The translations under genes and the position numbers were made by a program. The notes under the pieces were generated by a model. It was not told where the DNA came from. It saw only the letters and a program-made list of their open reading frames with translations, and did no database searches. Positions 24,816 to 32,504 of a stretch of 64,000 nt of DNA are shown here, piece after piece (position 1 is the stretch's first letter; the number at the start of each line of letters is the position of its first letter). Origin of the DNA: Novosphingobium resinovorum. Lineage in GTDB: Bacteria; Pseudomonadota; Alphaproteobacteria; Sphingomonadales; Sphingomonadaceae. The DNA is taken from the NCBI RefSeq assembly GCF_001742225.1, contig NZ_CP017075.1, positions 1,860,001 to 1,924,000 of the forward strand, read 5' to 3'.

Positions 24816-25625
24816 GTGCACGCGCCCCGCTCAAATCCGATCATCGAGCCCGAACTCCTGATGCTCGCCTATCGCAGCGGGATATTTCCCATGTCCGACG
24901 CGCGCGACGATCCGGAGATCTTCTGGATCGAGCCGCGCCTGCGCGCGATCCTGCCGCTCGATGGGCTTCGCGTATCCTCATCGCTCGCGCGCACCCTCAA
25001 GCGCGGGAAGTTCGAGGTCACCTGCAACCGCGCCTTCTCGCAAGTCATGGACGAATGCGCAGCGCCGAGACAGGCGCGCGACGGGGATGCCAATGATGAC
25101 GGGGGAGACAGCTGGATCAGCCACCGCATCCAGGCCAGCTACGAGAACCTGCATTTCCTCGGCCACGCACATTCGATCGAGGTCTGGCGCGATGGCGAAC
25201 TGGTCGGCGGGCTCTACGGCGTCGGCTTCGACCGTGTGTTCTGCGGCGAATCGATGTTCTCGCGCGTCAGCGATTCGTCGAAGGTAGCGCTGTGCTGGCT
25301 GGTGGCGGCGCTGCGACGGGGCGGCATCACCCTGCTCGACTGCCAGTTCATGACCTCGCACCTCGCCTCGCTGGGCGCGGTGGAGATGCCGCAGAAAAAA
25401 TATTTGTCGCTGCTGCAGGCAGCCCAGTCGGGCTATTGCTCGACAGCGGGTTCCTCGACCGGCTCGGGATCGGCCGCCGTCGGAGAAGCGCTCGGCGACG
25501 CGGCAGGGGCCGGAGTGCTCTCACTGCCCGAGGCGTTCGAAGCCCTGCTCGGCGACGCGTCGTCCTGCGGACTGGCTTCTTCGCCCGGGAAGCTCATCGC
25601 GCAGCTCTTGACCCAGACGTCGTAG
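24816..25625 (+). CDS. aat: Leucyl/phenylalanyl-tRNA-protein transferase
   Basis: The protein is read from GTG 24816. Residues 10-205 match Aat: ELLMLAYRSGIFPMSD, the WIEPRLRAILPLDG segment, ENLHFLGHAHSIEVW, LVGGLYGVGFDRVFCGESMFS and DCQFMTSHLASLGA. It adds Leu or Phe to proteins with N-terminal Arg/Lys, making N-degrons for ClpS/ClpAP. The family usually ends soon after residue 205; here about 60 extra residues of low complexity run to 25625, antisense to the tail of the DUF2155 gene (193-base overlap). The extension is probably incidental. Confidence 0.93.
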   Translation: MHAPRSNPIIEPELLMLAYRSGIFPMSDARDDPEIFWIEPRLRAILPLDGLRVSSSLARTLKRGKFEVTCNRAFSQVMDECAAPRQARDGDANDDGGDSWISHRIQASYENLHFLGHAHSIEVWRDGELVGGLYGVGFDRVFCGESMFSRVSDSSKVALCWLVAALRRGGITLLDCQFMTSHLASLGAVEMPQKKYLSLLQAAQSGYCSTAGSSTGSGSAAVGEALGDAAGAGVLSLPEAFEALLGDASSCGLASSPGKLIAQLLTQTS

Positions 25626-26074
25626 ACCGGGTGCTCGACCACGTTGGCGCCGGGGTTGTTCTTGAACAGCCAGCCGGAGAACACCTTGTTCCACGCCAGC
25701 TTTTCCTCGGTCGTGCGGCGCTGTTCGACGAAGACCTGGACGAAGGCGCCCTCTTCCTGCGGCTTTTCCCAGGGCAGCGTCTTCTCGCAGGTGGCGACCT
25801 TCACGACGAGATTGCCGAGGCGGCGCGATTCGCCCGGCTTCATCACCAGGTCCTGCGTCAGGTTGTTGCGCTTGTTGAGGACGCCCAGCGTGACCACGCG
25901 GTCCTTGTTGGGCGTGCCGATCTGCTGGCCTTTCGCGGCCTGTGCAGGCCCGGCCTGCATTCCGGCGATGGCATCCGGGACGCTGGTGTCCTGCGCCTCG
26001 GGCGCAGGCTCACCACCGCAGGCCGTCAGGACCGACAGCAACGAGAGTGCTGTCAAAGCCCTCCAGCGAATCAC
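25433..26074 (-). CDS. DUF2155 domain lipoprotein
   Basis: The 213-residue protein starts at GTG 26074, with a lipoprotein signal (LTALSLLSVLTAC, lipobox Cys near residue 16). The conserved DUF2155 core includes LGVLNKRNNLTQDLVMKPGES, CEKTLPWEKPQEEGAFVQVF and WLFKNNPGANVVEHPVYDVWVKSC; two Cys could form a disulfide. The tail is Ser/Ala/Pro/Glu low-complexity sequence overlapping aat. The NDUFA12-like gene just upstream and aat convergent is a known alphaproteobacterial neighbourhood. Function unknown. Confidence 0.85.
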   Translation of the reverse strand: MIRWRALTALSLLSVLTACGGEPAPEAQDTSVPDAIAGMQAGPAQAAKGQQIGTPNKDRVVTLGVLNKRNNLTQDLVMKPGESRRLGNLVVKVATCEKTLPWEKPQEEGAFVQVFVEQRRTTEEKLAWNKVFSGWLFKNNPGANVVEHPVYDVWVKSCAMSFPGEEASPQDDASPSRASNASGSESTPAPAASPSASPTAADPEPVEEPAVEQ

Positions 26075-26084
26075 GCGTGAGCCC

Positions 26085-26492
26085 TCAGGCTTCCGGCGAC
26101 CAGGCTTCGTAGTCGCCGGTGGCGGCAGCGCGGCGGCCGCCACGCTCCAGCGCGCCCTGCGGGCGATACGCGGTCGCGGTGCCGGTGGCGTTGGGGGTGT
26201 AGTCCACTTCCCAGATGCGCGGCGCGGGCAGATGGCTTTCGGGCACGCCATCGTACGAGTGGTGCAGCCAGCCGTGCCATTCGGCGGGGACGTTGCTGGC
26301 GTCGTTGGCGCCGGCGTAGATCACCCAGCGGCGATCCCAACCCTCGGTGGTCTTCACCTTCGCGTTCTTGGAACGATAGTACTTGTTCCCCTGCGCGTCG
26401 GTGCCGACATGCTCGCCATTGCGCGAGCTCCAGAGCGAGGTGCCGATGGTGGCGCCGTCCCACCAGGTGAAGATCTTGGACAGGATTCCCAT
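26085..26492 (-). CDS. NDUFA12-like complex I accessory subunit
   Basis: The 135-residue protein starts at ATG 26492 (MGILSKIFTWWDGATIGTSL). It has the B17.2/NDUFA12 motifs GTDAQGNKYYRSK, RRWVIYAGANDASNVPAEWHGWLHH and PRIWEVDYTPNATGT. It is an accessory subunit of NADH:ubiquinone oxidoreductase in alphaproteobacteria and mitochondria, placed away from the nuo operon as usual. The DUF2155 lipoprotein follows after 10 bases and is likely co-transcribed. Confidence 0.93.
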   Translation of the reverse strand: MGILSKIFTWWDGATIGTSLWSSRNGEHVGTDAQGNKYYRSKNAKVKTTEGWDRRWVIYAGANDASNVPAEWHGWLHHSYDGVPESHLPAPRIWEVDYTPNATGTATAYRPQGALERGGRRAAATGDYEAWSPEA

Positions 26493-26552
26493 GTGCCGCG
26501 CACTAGCCCCGAAGCGCCCCCCAACGCAAGCGCGAAGAGGCACCTTCGGGTG

Positions 26553-27299
26553 CTACAAATGCATCCCGCCGCTCGCCTCGATCACCTGACCCGTCACCCA
26601 TGCGCCGTCCGGGCCGCACAGGAAGCCGATCACCCGCGCGACGTCGCCCGGCTGCCCCACCCGCCCGAGCGCCGCGACCGAGGCGAGATAGTCCACCGTC
26701 GCCGGATCGTTGAACAGCGCGGGCGCGAAATCCGTGATCGTCGCGCCCGGCGCCACCGCGTTGACGGTGATACCGCGCGCGCCCAGCTCCTGCGCCAGCG
26801 AGCGGGTGAAATGCTCCACTGCCGCCTTGCTCATGGCATAGGCGACGCACGAGGCATAAGCCGCACGCGCCACCATGGACGAAAGGTTCACGATCCGCCC
26901 ACCGTCCCGCAGCCGGGACAGCGCCGCCTGCGTGACGAAGAACGGCCCCTTGGCGTTCACCCGCATCATCGCGTCGTAGAGCGCCTCGTCCGTCTCGGCG
27001 ATCGTCGCCATCTCGCCGATGCCCGCGTTGTTGACGAGGATGTCGAGGCCGTCCGCCTCTTTATCGAAGGCCGCGAACATCGCCGCGATGGCCTCGGCCG
27101 AACCGACGTCGGCCTGCAGGGCGAAGGCGTCGCCCCCGGCATCGCGGATCGCCGAGACGACCTCTTCGGCAGCGGCCGCATTGTTGTTGTAGTTGATGCA
27201 GACCCGCGCGCCGTCCGCCGCGAGCCTCAGCGCCACCTCCCGGCCGATCCCGCGCGAACCGCCGGTCACCAGCGCCGTCTTTCCCGTCAGCGAACCCAT
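26553..27299 (-). CDS. SDR family oxidoreductase (FabG-like)
   Basis: The 248-residue protein is a classical short-chain dehydrogenase/reductase. It has NAD(P)-binding TGGSRGIG (residues 12-19), NNAG (90-93), catalytic Ser140/141, Tyr154 and Lys158 (YAMSK) and the C-terminal GVGQPGDVARVI and ASGGMHL segments. Asn-rich NYNNN after strand 2 is compatible with NADP use. Substrate not predictable; family members range from acyl-ACP reductases to sterol and sugar dehydrogenases. It stands alone. Confidence 0.92.
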   Translation of the reverse strand: MGSLTGKTALVTGGSRGIGREVALRLAADGARVCINYNNNAAAAEEVVSAIRDAGGDAFALQADVGSAEAIAAMFAAFDKEADGLDILVNNAGIGEMATIAETDEALYDAMMRVNAKGPFFVTQAALSRLRDGGRIVNLSSMVARAAYASCVAYAMSKAAVEHFTRSLAQELGARGITVNAVAPGATITDFAPALFNDPATVDYLASVAALGRVGQPGDVARVIGFLCGPDGAWVTGQVIEASGGMHL

Positions 27300-27387
27300 C
27301 CGTCTCTCCCGTGTCGTTCGGGAGGGAAGCTAGGGCAGACGGGACGCGGGCGGCACCTCGCCTATTGGGCAGCACCCTGCCGTGGGG

Positions 27388-27557
27388 ACTTCGACAGGCT
27401 CAGTCTGAGCGGATTTGAAAGGCCAGTCTTAAAAGGCTGCTGTTCAACGATCGTTACACGAACCCCGCTCACCCTGAGCTTGTCGAAGGGTCACGCGCAG
27501 CCTCGCCGCGAAGAGGGCGGTTCACTGCCAGCGGTCCCGGAGCAAGTCCGGGATGAC
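27388..27557. repeat. Composite intergenic repeats
   Basis: CTTCGACAGGCTCAGTCTGAGCGG (27388-27411) faces CCGCTCACCCTGAGCTTGTCGAAG (27464-27487), and GCGGTCCCGGAGCAAGTCCGG follows at about 27530-27550. Families match those at 4863, 17258 and 24467. It lies between the SDR and DUF192 genes. Confidence 0.75.
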
Positions 27558-27578
27558 GCCCGCTTACCAGCTGACCCT

Positions 27579-28070
27579 TTACCAGCTGACCTTGTCGCCC
27601 GCCTTGATGCCGAGCTGCGCCGCGCGGCCGCCGTTCAGTTCCAGCACGCCCGCAGCGATGCCATCCGAAGGCAGCGGCGTCTCATCATAAGGCACCGCAT
27701 TCGCCGCGATGTTGAGGATGCGGTGGTCGGTGCCGATGAAGATGATGTCGAGCGGAATCACCGTATTGCGCATCCAGAAAGCGGAGCGGCGCGGCGGCTT
27801 GTTCGGGAAGATCATGCCCTCGTCCGCGCCCATCTCGGAGCGGAACATCAACCCGTGCTCCTGCTCCTTGAACGTCGAGGCGACCTCCACCCGGAACGCG
27901 TGGGTGCCGTTCGCCGACTTCACCTTGAGGTCCTTGACCGGCAGCCCGGAAATCGGATGCACCGCAGCTTGTGCCTGTGACGCCTTGGCCGTGGCCTCCT
28001 GCCCCCCTTGCGAGCACGCGGCGAAGGCCAGCAGCAGCGAAACGGCAAGCGTGGAGCGGGTAAGGCGCAT
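27579..28070 (-). CDS. DUF192 lipoprotein/exported protein
   Basis: The 163-residue protein has a signal peptide with a lipobox-like LLLAFAAC (Cys19). DUF192 motifs are FRVEVASTFKEQEHGLMFRSEM, GMIFPNKPPRRSAFWMRNTVIPLDIIFI and the C-terminal AAGVLELNGGRAAQLGIKAGD. Envelope location is likely; function is unproven. The last 15 bases including the stop are tandemly duplicated just downstream (27564-27578). It starts directly after the recX stop with no gap, so the two genes are co-transcribed. Confidence 0.9.
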   Translation of the reverse strand: MRLTRSTLAVSLLLAFAACSQGGQEATAKASQAQAAVHPISGLPVKDLKVKSANGTHAFRVEVASTFKEQEHGLMFRSEMGADEGMIFPNKPPRRSAFWMRNTVIPLDIIFIGTDHRILNIAANAVPYDETPLPSDGIAAGVLELNGGRAAQLGIKAGDKVSW

Positions 28071-28646
28071 TCAATAGTCTCCGAATTCCGACTCGCACCA
28101 TTCCTCGAGCGCGTCGGCGTCCTCGCTCTCGACGATCCGGCGCGCGATGTCGAGCGGGTGCCCGGCGCGCAGCATCGCGGCGAGTTGCCGATCTTGCACC
28201 TTGGGGTCTTCCGCAACCTGAACGGCGAAAGGACCGAATCGGCGCCGCCGCGCAAGCACCAGCGCCGCGCGGCGCTGCTCGGCAATGCCGGGCCGCGCCT
28301 CGGCGCGCAGGGTTTCGTCCACGCCTGCCTGCCCCAGCGCCTCGCCCACCCGGCGCGCGCCATAGCCACGCCGCAGCAGGCTGCCCGCCTTCATCCGCGC
28401 CCACGAGGCATCGTCGACGTAGCCCTTCTGTGCATAGCGCTCGACCAGCGCCTCCACATCGGGGCCCCCTCCTTCCGACTGGGCCTCTTCCGACCAGCCC
28501 CGCTCCCTCAGTTTGCGCTGCAGATAACCGCGCAACTTGGCTTGCGTCGTGGCGAAACGCGCGACATAGGCCAGCGCCAGTTCCTCCAGACGGGATGGGT
28601 CGAGTGGGTGTGGTCCACGCTGTGGATTGCGACGCTTGTCCGACAT
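28071..28646 (-). CDS. RecX family regulatory protein
   Basis: The 191-residue basic protein has the RecX three-helix repeats (LALAYVARFATTQAKLRGYLQRKLRERGW; VDDASWARMKAGSLLRRGYGARRVGEAL; AALVLARRRRFGPF). RecX binds and modulates RecA filaments. recA is not nearby, and the DUF192 gene follows without spacing. The 150 bases upstream are shared with the divergent acyl-AMP ligase gene. Confidence 0.85.
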   Translation of the reverse strand: MSDKRRNPQRGPHPLDPSRLEELALAYVARFATTQAKLRGYLQRKLRERGWSEEAQSEGGGPDVEALVERYAQKGYVDDASWARMKAGSLLRRGYGARRVGEALGQAGVDETLRAEARPGIAEQRRAALVLARRRRFGPFAVQVAEDPKVQDRQLAAMLRAGHPLDIARRIVESEDADALEEWCESEFGDY

Positions 28647-28796
28647 GCTGCCCTATTCGTGCCACAGTCGGCTTGGATTGGGGAGAGTGCGTGAGACCGT
28701 ACTGGGACGCAACACAGCTACCTCCGGTTCAGATTGGACCGGATAGAAGCGCCGGTCTCGCGAGAGTAACGGTATAACTACAACGGGTTAGATCAT

Positions 28797-30557
28797 ATGG
28801 CCGACACCATCGAACTGGTGCCGAATACGGGGCAGGCACTTATCTCCACCCCCAACGAGGATGCGCTGCCGCGCATTTTCGCCGATTTCGCCACCTTCGG
28901 CGACGCCCTGGACTATGCCGCCACAGGCAAACGCGGGTTCAATTTCCACGATCCGCGCGGCACGCTCACGCGCGTCTACCCCTTCTCGGAGCTGCGTGAA
29001 GACGCGCTCAAGGTCGCTTATGCGCTGATCGCGCGCGGCGTGAAGAAGGACGATCGCATCGCCCTCATCGCCGAAACCGGCGTGGACTTCGCGGCGCTGT
29101 TCTGCGGCGCGGTCTACGCGGGCGCCTGGCCGGTGCCGCTGCCGCTGCCCACCAGCTTCGGCGGCAAGGACAACTACATCGACCAGCTGGCCGTGCAGCT
29201 CTCCAGCTCCGACCCGATCCTGCTGATCGGTCCGGACGAGATCGCCACGATGACCGCCGCTGCGGCCGAGCGTCAGGGCTGTGCCCATGCCACCTGGGCC
29301 GATTTCGCTGCGAAAGATGCGCCCGAAGTCGCGCTGCCCAAGGCCGATCCGGACGATATCTGCTACCTGCAGTATTCCTCGGGCTCCACCCGCTTCCCGC
29401 ACGGCGTCGCGGTGACTCACCGCTCGCTGTTGTCGAACCTTGCCAGCCACGCGCACGGCATGCAGTTCCAGGACAGCGACCGCTGCATCTCGTGGCTGCC
29501 GTGGTATCACGACATGGGCCTCGTCGGCTGCTTCCTGTCGCTGATCGCCAACCAGGTCTCCGCCGATTACCTCAAGACCGAGGATTTCGCGCGTCGCCCG
29601 CTGGCATGGCTGGACCTCATCACCCGCAACAAGGGCACTTCGGCGTCCTATTCGCCGACGTTCGGCTACGACATCTGCGCACGTCGCATCTCCAGCCAGA
29701 GCCCGGTCAGCGATCGCTTCGACCTGTCGCGCTGGCGCATCGCCGGTAACGGCGCGGACATGATCCGCCCAGACGTGATGCAGAGCTTCGTCAACGCCTT
29801 CGCCGATGCGGGCTTCAAGGCATCCGCGTTCCTGCCCAGCTACGGCCTGGCCGAAGCGACGCTGGCGGTCACCGTCATGCCGCCGGGCGAAGGCATCCGC
29901 GTCGAACTGGTCGAGGAGGAGCGCCTCTCGGGCGCGCCGCGCGATCTCAACCGCCCGGCCCGCTACCGCGCCATCGTCAACTGCGGCAAGGCCGTGCGCG
30001 ACATGGAAGTGGTGATCCGCGGCGAAAACGGCGACACGCTGGGCGACCACAAGATCGGCAAGGTCTGGTGCCGCGGCACGTCGGTGATGCATTCCTACTT
30101 CCGCGACCCCGAGGCGACCGCCGCGTGCCTCGTCGACGGATGGCTGGACACCGGCGACATGGGCTACATGACGGACGGCTACCTGTTCATCGTCGGCCGC
30201 GCCAAGGACATGATCATCATCAACGGCAAGAACCACTGGCCGCAGGACATCGAGTGGGCCGTGGAGCAGCTTCCCGGCTTCAACCACGGCGACATCGCGG
30301 CGTTCTCTGTGGAGACGGACAACGGCGAGGAAGCCCCCGCCGTGCTCGTCCACTGCCGCGTCTCCGATCCGGTCAAGCGCGTCGAACTGCGCGACCTGAT
30401 CCGTGACAAGGTGCGCTCGATCACCGGCATGAACTGCGTGGTCGAACTGGTGCCGCCCAAGAGCCTGCCGCGCACCAGCTCGGGCAAGCTCAGCCGCGCA
30501 AAGGCCAAGAAGCTGTACCTTTCGGGCGAGATCGAGCCGTTCAAGCTGGCGGCCTGA
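28797..30557 (+). CDS. Fatty-acyl-AMP ligase (FAAL/FadD-like)
   Basis: The 586-residue adenylate-forming enzyme has AMP-binding motifs LQYSSGSTRFPHGVAVTHRS (A3), SYGLAEATLAV (A5), DTGDMGYMTDGYLFI (A7) and IINGKNHWPQDIEWAVE, with lysine-containing LPRTSSGKLSRAKAK (A10) at the end. WLPWYHDMGLVGCFLS is typical of FAALs, which form acyl-AMP and pass the chain to an acyl-carrier or PKS/NRPS protein instead of CoA. No PKS or ACP gene is adjacent. CoA-ligase activity remains possible. Confidence 0.88.
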   Translation: MADTIELVPNTGQALISTPNEDALPRIFADFATFGDALDYAATGKRGFNFHDPRGTLTRVYPFSELREDALKVAYALIARGVKKDDRIALIAETGVDFAALFCGAVYAGAWPVPLPLPTSFGGKDNYIDQLAVQLSSSDPILLIGPDEIATMTAAAAERQGCAHATWADFAAKDAPEVALPKADPDDICYLQYSSGSTRFPHGVAVTHRSLLSNLASHAHGMQFQDSDRCISWLPWYHDMGLVGCFLSLIANQVSADYLKTEDFARRPLAWLDLITRNKGTSASYSPTFGYDICARRISSQSPVSDRFDLSRWRIAGNGADMIRPDVMQSFVNAFADAGFKASAFLPSYGLAEATLAVTVMPPGEGIRVELVEEERLSGAPRDLNRPARYRAIVNCGKAVRDMEVVIRGENGDTLGDHKIGKVWCRGTSVMHSYFRDPEATAACLVDGWLDTGDMGYMTDGYLFIVGRAKDMIIINGKNHWPQDIEWAVEQLPGFNHGDIAAFSVETDNGEEAPAVLVHCRVSDPVKRVELRDLIRDKVRSITGMNCVVELVPPKSLPRTSSGKLSRAKAKKLYLSGEIEPFKLAA

Positions 30558-30583
30558 TCGTTCCGGTACAATGGAACAGAAGG

Positions 30584-30612
30584 CGGGGCGTCGGAAGGCG
30601 CCCCGTTTTTTT
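30584..30612 (+). terminator. Terminator of the acyl-AMP ligase gene
   Basis: CGGGGCG (30584-30590) pairs with CGCCCCG (30599-30605), followed by seven T. The T-run abuts the convergent MFS gene stop at 30611. Confidence 0.85.
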
Positions 30613-31864
30613 ATTGTCTGCGTTCAGGGGAGGACTCAGCCTCTGCCTGATCCCATTTCGGCATCGGCGGCAGCGCCAGCAGCAGCGCGCCGCCCAGTAC
30701 GCAGCCGACCGCACCCGCCCAGAGGAACGGCTCGTACCCGCCCGAGGTATCGTAGACCTTCCCTGCGATCCACGGGCCAAGCCCGGAAGCCAGCGCCACC
30801 AGCGCCGACATGACGCCGTAGATCATCCCGAAATTGCGCATCCCCGCATATCCGGCGGTCAGGAACGCGGTGATCTGCGTCTTGGAGCCCGCCGCATAGC
30901 CGTTGATGACGAGCGCCGCGATCAGCGCGGGCATCGAATCGAGGAAGCGGATCAGCACCACGAACGTCACCGCCGTCACCCCCATCGTCAGGCTGCCGGT
31001 CCAGTTCGGCCTGAACCGGTCGAGCAGCGCCCCGGTCACCAGCTTGCCGACGATCCCGGCGATGCCGCCCAGCGACAGCAGCCACGCCGCCTCGCTGCGC
31101 GCAACGCCCGCTTCGGTGAGGATCGGAAAAAGGTGGATGCCCAGCCCGATGGTCATCGCCATCACCACGAAGGACGACACCGCCACCTGAAGCAAGGCCC
31201 GGCTTCGCAGTGCCTCACGCTTGTGCAGGCCCGGCAGCACGGCGCGCGCGGCCCCGTCCGCTTTCGGCCGCCGATCGTGGGCATCGCGTAGGAACAGCCA
31301 GCATACCAGCAGCGTCACCCCGCCCCAGCCGAGCCCGAACCACACATAGGCGGCGCGCCAGCCGAAACTCTCGATCAGGAAGTTGCCGAGCGGCGGCACC
31401 AGCGTCTGCGCGATGGCCGGGCCGGTCACGGCAAGGCCGAGCGCAAGGCCCCTGCCCTTGTCGAACGTTCCTGCTACCGCCGTCGTCCAGATCGTCGACT
31501 TGATGGACGTCAGGATCAGCCCGAAGGCGATCCACATCACCACCCACTGCAGCTTCGATCCGCTCGCGAAGGCGAACATGCAGGTTCCCGCCATCGTCAC
31601 GACGACCCCCGGCAGTCCCAGCCGCCGCGAGCCGAAGCGGTCGATCAGTGCACCGTAGAACGGCGACAGGAGCGCCGTCACTGCGGTCGCGATCGCCGGT
31701 CCCATCGACAGCGTCGCTCGGTCCCACCCGAAAGCCCGTTCCAGCGGCTCGATGAACAGCCCGGTCGCCGAGATCAGCACCGAGAAGAACGAGAACCCCG
31801 CCATCGCCGCGGCGACCACCGGCCAGCCGCGCTTCCATTCCTGTAGTGCCCTGCCGTCGCCCAT
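30611..31864 (-). CDS. MFS transporter (monocarboxylate/oxalate-formate antiporter type)
   Basis: The 417-residue protein starts at ATG 31864 after GGGAGAGAC. Twelve transmembrane helices can be counted, with a loop-2 motif DRFGSRRLGLPG and its repeat LLDRFRPNWTG between the two halves. Order and motifs (GPAIATAVTALLSPFYGALIDRFG; AYVWFGLGWGG) resemble the MCT/OFA branch, which takes up organic acids in sphingomonads. Substrate unknown. The frame extends 31 codons upstream, but the ribosome-binding site supports 31864. Confidence 0.85.
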   Translation of the reverse strand: MGDGRALQEWKRGWPVVAAAMAGFSFFSVLISATGLFIEPLERAFGWDRATLSMGPAIATAVTALLSPFYGALIDRFGSRRLGLPGVVVTMAGTCMFAFASGSKLQWVVMWIAFGLILTSIKSTIWTTAVAGTFDKGRGLALGLAVTGPAIAQTLVPPLGNFLIESFGWRAAYVWFGLGWGGVTLLVCWLFLRDAHDRRPKADGAARAVLPGLHKREALRSRALLQVAVSSFVVMAMTIGLGIHLFPILTEAGVARSEAAWLLSLGGIAGIVGKLVTGALLDRFRPNWTGSLTMGVTAVTFVVLIRFLDSMPALIAALVINGYAAGSKTQITAFLTAGYAGMRNFGMIYGVMSALVALASGLGPWIAGKVYDTSGGYEPFLWAGAVGCVLGGALLLALPPMPKWDQAEAESSPERRQ

Positions 31865-31933
31865 GATTGTCTCTCCCGCCGGAGAGACTAGGGCAAAGCG
31901 CGTGAACTCCAATCGCGGCGGCGATAGCGTTTC

Positions 31934-32090
31934 AGAGTCTGTTTGGAAAATGCCCAAGAGGGCATTTTCTTAGCGGCACCGGCCCACGCCTCCAACCGGC
32001 CTCCCATCAAGTATACTTCCGTGGGAGGCCGGTTGGAGGCGTGGGCCGGTGCCGCGAAATTCGCCTGCGGCGAATTTCCAAACGGATTCT
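31934..32090. mobile_element. MITE-like palindromic element, copy 2 of three-hairpin repeat family
   Basis: The centre is a perfect 34-base palindrome (31973-32006 with 32022-32055) whose 15-base loop contains the self-complementary AAGTATACTT. A perfect 10-base hairpin (31946-31955/31960-31969) precedes it and a 9-base one (32057-32065/32069-32077) follows. The outer ends are inverted repeats: AGAGTCTGTTTGGAAA on the left and the complement of AGAATCCGTTTGGAAA on the right (14 of 16 match). No coding capacity. The left half and core match the copy at 3479-3621. The ends suggest mobilisation by a transposase elsewhere. Confidence 0.7.
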
Positions 32091-32114
32091 CAGCTCGACT
32101 TTGTACGTTTTTGG

Positions 32115-32399
32115 TCAGGTCCAGGTCCAGAAGATGCTGTTTTCAGCAACGTGGTCGAGTGCTTGATCGAGGGGCAAGACGCATCCGCCCATATCATCGA
32201 TATTTTCCCATTTTCGCTGGTGTGACCAGTAGCCGAGCCTGACTTCGTCACGCGTGCCGACAGGCTTGAGGCGGGCGATCGGTGCCTCGGTTGCCAGCAG
32301 ATAGAGATGGTAAGCGCCTTTGTTCTCATACCATCCGACGCCGCCGCCGTTGGCCGCGTCGAACGTTTCGATGCGCAGAATGATTTCCTCGTCTTTCAT
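32115..32399 (-). CDS. IS passenger protein, unknown function
   Basis: The 94-residue acidic protein (MKDEEIILRIETFDAANGGG to ENSIFWTWT) lies inside the IS, divergent from the transposase. Predicted mixed beta/alpha, soluble, no signal peptide. Its stop (32115-32117) falls in the extended left terminal repeat TCAGGT, mirroring the transposase stop at the right end, so the gene belongs to the element rather than the chromosome. No family recognised; a regulatory or host-interaction role is possible but unproven. Confidence 0.7.
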   Translation of the reverse strand: MKDEEIILRIETFDAANGGGVGWYENKGAYHLYLLATEAPIARLKPVGTRDEVRLGYWSHQRKWENIDDMGGCVLPLDQALDHVAENSIFWTWT

Positions 32400-32504
32400 G
32401 GTGCATCCATTGCCGCCGTCAGGTCACAGCATATCCGAGTCACCTCACCGCATGGCAACAGCCTAAGCGTTGCAACGTGCTTCAGTCAGGACTCGAAGCA
32501 TGGG

